A stretch of DNA of 38,475 bases from a virus, in the IMG/VR virus record IMGVR_UViG_3300017971_000499, positions 1 to 38,475 of that record. The stretch is one strand, 5' to 3'. Below are positions 36,413-38,475 of the stretch, in pieces. The notes below the pieces were generated by a model, which was given only the letters and a program-made list of their open reading frames with translations, searched no databases and had not been told where the DNA came from. The translations under genes and the position numbers were made by a program. The number at the start of each line of letters is the position of its first letter. Within the stretch, counting starts at the first letter, position 1.

Positions 36413-38475
36413 ATGAGCAACCGAACTTTCTTCGAGGACAAGCGATTCCTCCCGCAGCAGAGGATCAAGGACACTTTCTTCGACTACCTCCTGGACCGCT
36501 TCTTGGACCTCGCCTCCCGGGTCTGGGGCGGACAACGCGGGGTCTTCGGATCCCTGAACCTGGTCTCCGGGGGAAACGACAAGTTCTCCGTTCAGACCCT
36601 CCCGGCGGAACTGCTGGACGGGGACGGTAACATCCTGAGCCTGGACGGTGCGGACGGGACGGGGATCCAGTTTGAGAACCTGGCGGCGACGGACTACTAC
36701 GTGGGGGCTCGTCACAACTTGATCCCCTCCGGGGTCCTCCGGAATCAGCGTAACAACGTGATCTTCTACGACACGGAGGAGGACCGGATCGGGGAGGTCG
36801 GGGACCCCACCTCCGTGACGGAGGTCGCCGGGACGCTGGAGATCGTGGTCGACTCCGTCTTCGAGGCGGGGGTCTCCCACGCCGGGAGGTTGGTTACGGT
36901 CTGGCTCCGGCGCGCGTTGACCACGGAGGAGTCCGTAGCGATCGAGCGGAACTTGACGGTGGTCTGGACCGGGGGCGTGAACAAGGTCGTTACCTCCGGT
37001 CTCCTGGGACAGGCCGGGGGGAGCGCCTCAACGGATCCTACGGACTACCAGGTCTTCGCTCAGGGGGTCACGGTCCGGAAGGCGGACCTCTCCCTCGTCT
37101 CCCCCTACGCGTACATCGGGAAAGTGACCGGCGGCGGCGCGGGGAACCCCCCGTCTGCCTTCTCCACCCTGGGACAGATTGACGTCTCGGACGGGATCAA
37201 CCCGGATCTCCAGGAAGCGTACACCGCGGGGCGAGAGATCTCCCCCTCCGGAGCTTACGGGGGCGCGGTGAAGATCGCCTCCGCGGACTCCGGGGACGCC
37301 CTGAGTTCCCTCCTTCACCTGGACCGGAAGGGTGCCACGGAGACAAATCCCGTGGACCTAGCTCTCGTGATGGACGAGGACGGAACCGGGCAGTTGAACG
37401 TCTACCCCCTATCTCACTCGACGGTGCTGCAGCTGGACGAACCGGCTCAAGTCAATGGGGGTACGGACGGACGCCTGGATCTGACCCGCGGCGGTGTGAA
37501 CGTAGGGACCGCTAAGGTCCGCCGGGACTGCGACCTAGTCCTCCTGACCGGGTTCGCCACCGCCGCTGTCAACGGGCTCTACAAGTTCGCGTCTCCCCCC
37601 AGCGGAGCAACGGTTTTCCTTACCCGCTGGGACGACGGAAGCGTGGCGGGTTACTGGAGCGGTGCCGGGGCGGAGGCGGGGAACGCGAGCTTCCTCCGCC
37701 TGGGAGTGGGGATCTCGAAGCGCCCGGAGGGAACCGGGACGGAACTCCAGCCCGGAAGACCTATGGTCGTAAACGGGTCGAACGAGACCGGAGACCCCGC
37801 CGCGGTCAAGCTCTACCCCAGGATGGGGTCCGCCGCGCTGGAGTGTTTCGAGGGAGACTCCGTAGTTCCCAGACTACAGGCGCTCCTTTCGAAGTTCGGG
37901 ACGTTCGAGGGGAGAACTACCGGGAGTCCGGGGACCCCGGCGAACGAACTCTACCTCGCGGACCGCCTGGACAACACGGATTACATGCAGCTCGCGTACC
38001 TCGCCCTCTGCGGGGACTCCTCCACCGCGCCGTTCGCGGCGTTGCAGCCGGTTTTAAACTCCCCCTACCTCCTAGCGGAGGAGGACGTAACGCTGGCCGG
38101 GGACATCGTGACCTTCACGCGCGGGGGGAGTTTGGACCTGACCCAGAAAGACGGGCGGATCAACTCGGACCTGAACCTGCTCCTCCTGACGGACGCGGCG
38201 AACGAGGCGGACAACGGGCTCTACCTGATCGGATCACTGGCCAGTACCTTCATCGCGGCGGAGGACATGGACGGGAACACCTCGAGTTTCTTGGGGGCCT
38301 CCGCCAAGGCCAGGTTAGTGATCCCCAAGTTCCTCGTTGGGGGCTCTCAGGCGACGGGCGGGGGGAGCGGAAATTGGCTCCGCGGAAGCACGTTCGTCCT
38401 TCGGGATCCCTACACTCAGGGCGCGGCACCGCTCAGGATCTTCACGGAGAACCAGGGCGGCGTGGAGGTCTACGA
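36413..38475 (+). CDS. large tail fibre/spike protein, 3'-truncated by window edge
   Basis: From ATG 36413 the frame is open to the last base (at least 687 aa), so the gene continues beyond the window. GAAGGGG lies about 6 nt upstream. The N-terminal part (FFEDKRFLPQQRIKDTFFDYLLDRFLDLASRVWGG) is helical and should bind the baseplate. Residues 55-200 are beta-rich. Further on, similar segments recur: LDLTRGGVNVGTAKVRRDCDLVLLTGFA (from about 37,470) and VTFTRGGSLDLTQKDGRINSDLNLLLLTDAA (from about 38,110), both followed by a -NGLY- strand, so the shaft is built from repeats of roughly 210 residues. Position after the gpI-like gene fits a fibre. No peptidase or depolymerase motif was recognised in the visible part. 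Confidence 0.8.
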   Translation, partial: MSNRTFFEDKRFLPQQRIKDTFFDYLLDRFLDLASRVWGGQRGVFGSLNLVSGGNDKFSVQTLPAELLDGDGNILSLDGADGTGIQFENLAATDYYVGARHNLIPSGVLRNQRNNVIFYDTEEDRIGEVGDPTSVTEVAGTLEIVVDSVFEAGVSHAGRLVTVWLRRALTTEESVAIERNLTVVWTGGVNKVVTSGLLGQAGGSASTDPTDYQVFAQGVTVRKADLSLVSPYAYIGKVTGGGAGNPPSAFSTLGQIDVSDGINPDLQEAYTAGREISPSGAYGGAVKIASADSGDALSSLLHLDRKGATETNPVDLALVMDEDGTGQLNVYPLSHSTVLQLDEPAQVNGGTDGRLDLTRGGVNVGTAKVRRDCDLVLLTGFATAAVNGLYKFASPPSGATVFLTRWDDGSVAGYWSGAGAEAGNASFLRLGVGISKRPEGTGTELQPGRPMVVNGSNETGDPAAVKLYPRMGSAALECFEGDSVVPRLQALLSKFGTFEGRTTGSPGTPANELYLADRLDNTDYMQLAYLALCGDSSTAPFAALQPVLNSPYLLAEEDVTLAGDIVTFTRGGSLDLTQKDGRINSDLNLLLLTDAANEADNGLYLIGSLASTFIAAEDMDGNTSSFLGASAKARLVIPKFLVGGSQATGGGSGNWLRGSTFVLRDPYTQGAAPLRIFTENQGGVEVY

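Overview
The window is a 38.5 kb stretch of a tailed, contractile-tail bacteriophage (Caudoviricetes, myovirus morphology). It could be a free phage or a prophage; nothing in the window decides this. It carries almost the complete virion structural module in the canonical order: large terminase, portal, minor head protein, protease with scaffold, major capsid, connectors, sheath, tube, tail chaperone, tape measure, baseplate, fibre. The DNA is visibly GC-rich. Codon choice favours GGG (Gly), GAG (Glu), CGG (Arg), TCC (Ser) and GTC/CTC. AT-rich patches are confined to a few short intergenic gaps. Most starts have a strong AGGAGG-type Shine-Dalgarno (SD) site, so the host is a bacterium with ordinary 16S anti-SD pairing. 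The host genus cannot be named from this sequence.

Region 1 (1-2781, + strand) holds small genes of unknown role: a 5'-truncated charged protein, a promoter-led 179 aa protein, a 76 aa protein, a 57 aa overlapping ORF, a 238 aa protein with an HxxxRxxxR motif and a very acidic tail, and a 71 aa excisionase-like helix-turn-helix protein with a Cys cluster. Region 2 (2778-3506, - strand) is one gene, probably the small terminase. It is convergent with region 1 and divergent from the large terminase.

Region 3 (3545-12219, +) is packaging and head: TerL, two small virion-associated proteins, portal, SPP1 gp7/Mu F-like minor head protein, an XkdF-type protease whose 3' third looks like an in-frame nested scaffold gene, and the HK97-fold major capsid protein. 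Region 4 (12266-17238) follows the capsid gene and is unusual. After three small proteins comes a row of seven fibre- or adhesin-like proteins (two share a lectin-like C-terminal domain, two are a tandem duplication) before the neck genes. Capsid decoration or head fibres are the likely role.

Region 5 (17241-20665) is the neck: an adaptor with an N-terminal Fn3-like domain, a stopper, a Mu gpG/HK97 gp10-like completion protein and a probable terminator protein. Region 6 (20686-27698) is the tail: sheath, a small GF-VG-VN domain protein, tube, a chaperone pair joined by a convincing -1 ribosomal frameshift signal, and the tape measure. Region 7 (27695-38475) is the baseplate and fibre: LysM/CIS-tube-like protein, gp27/gpD-like hub, OB-fold spike, gp25-like wedge, gpJ-like and gpI-like wedge proteins, an Ig-like protein, and a large fibre protein cut by the window end. 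No lysis, replication, integrase, tRNA or CRISPR element was seen.

The most noteworthy observations are the -1 frameshift cassette, the nested scaffold start, the capsid-adjacent adhesin island, and hairpins that bracket both the major capsid and tail tube genes.
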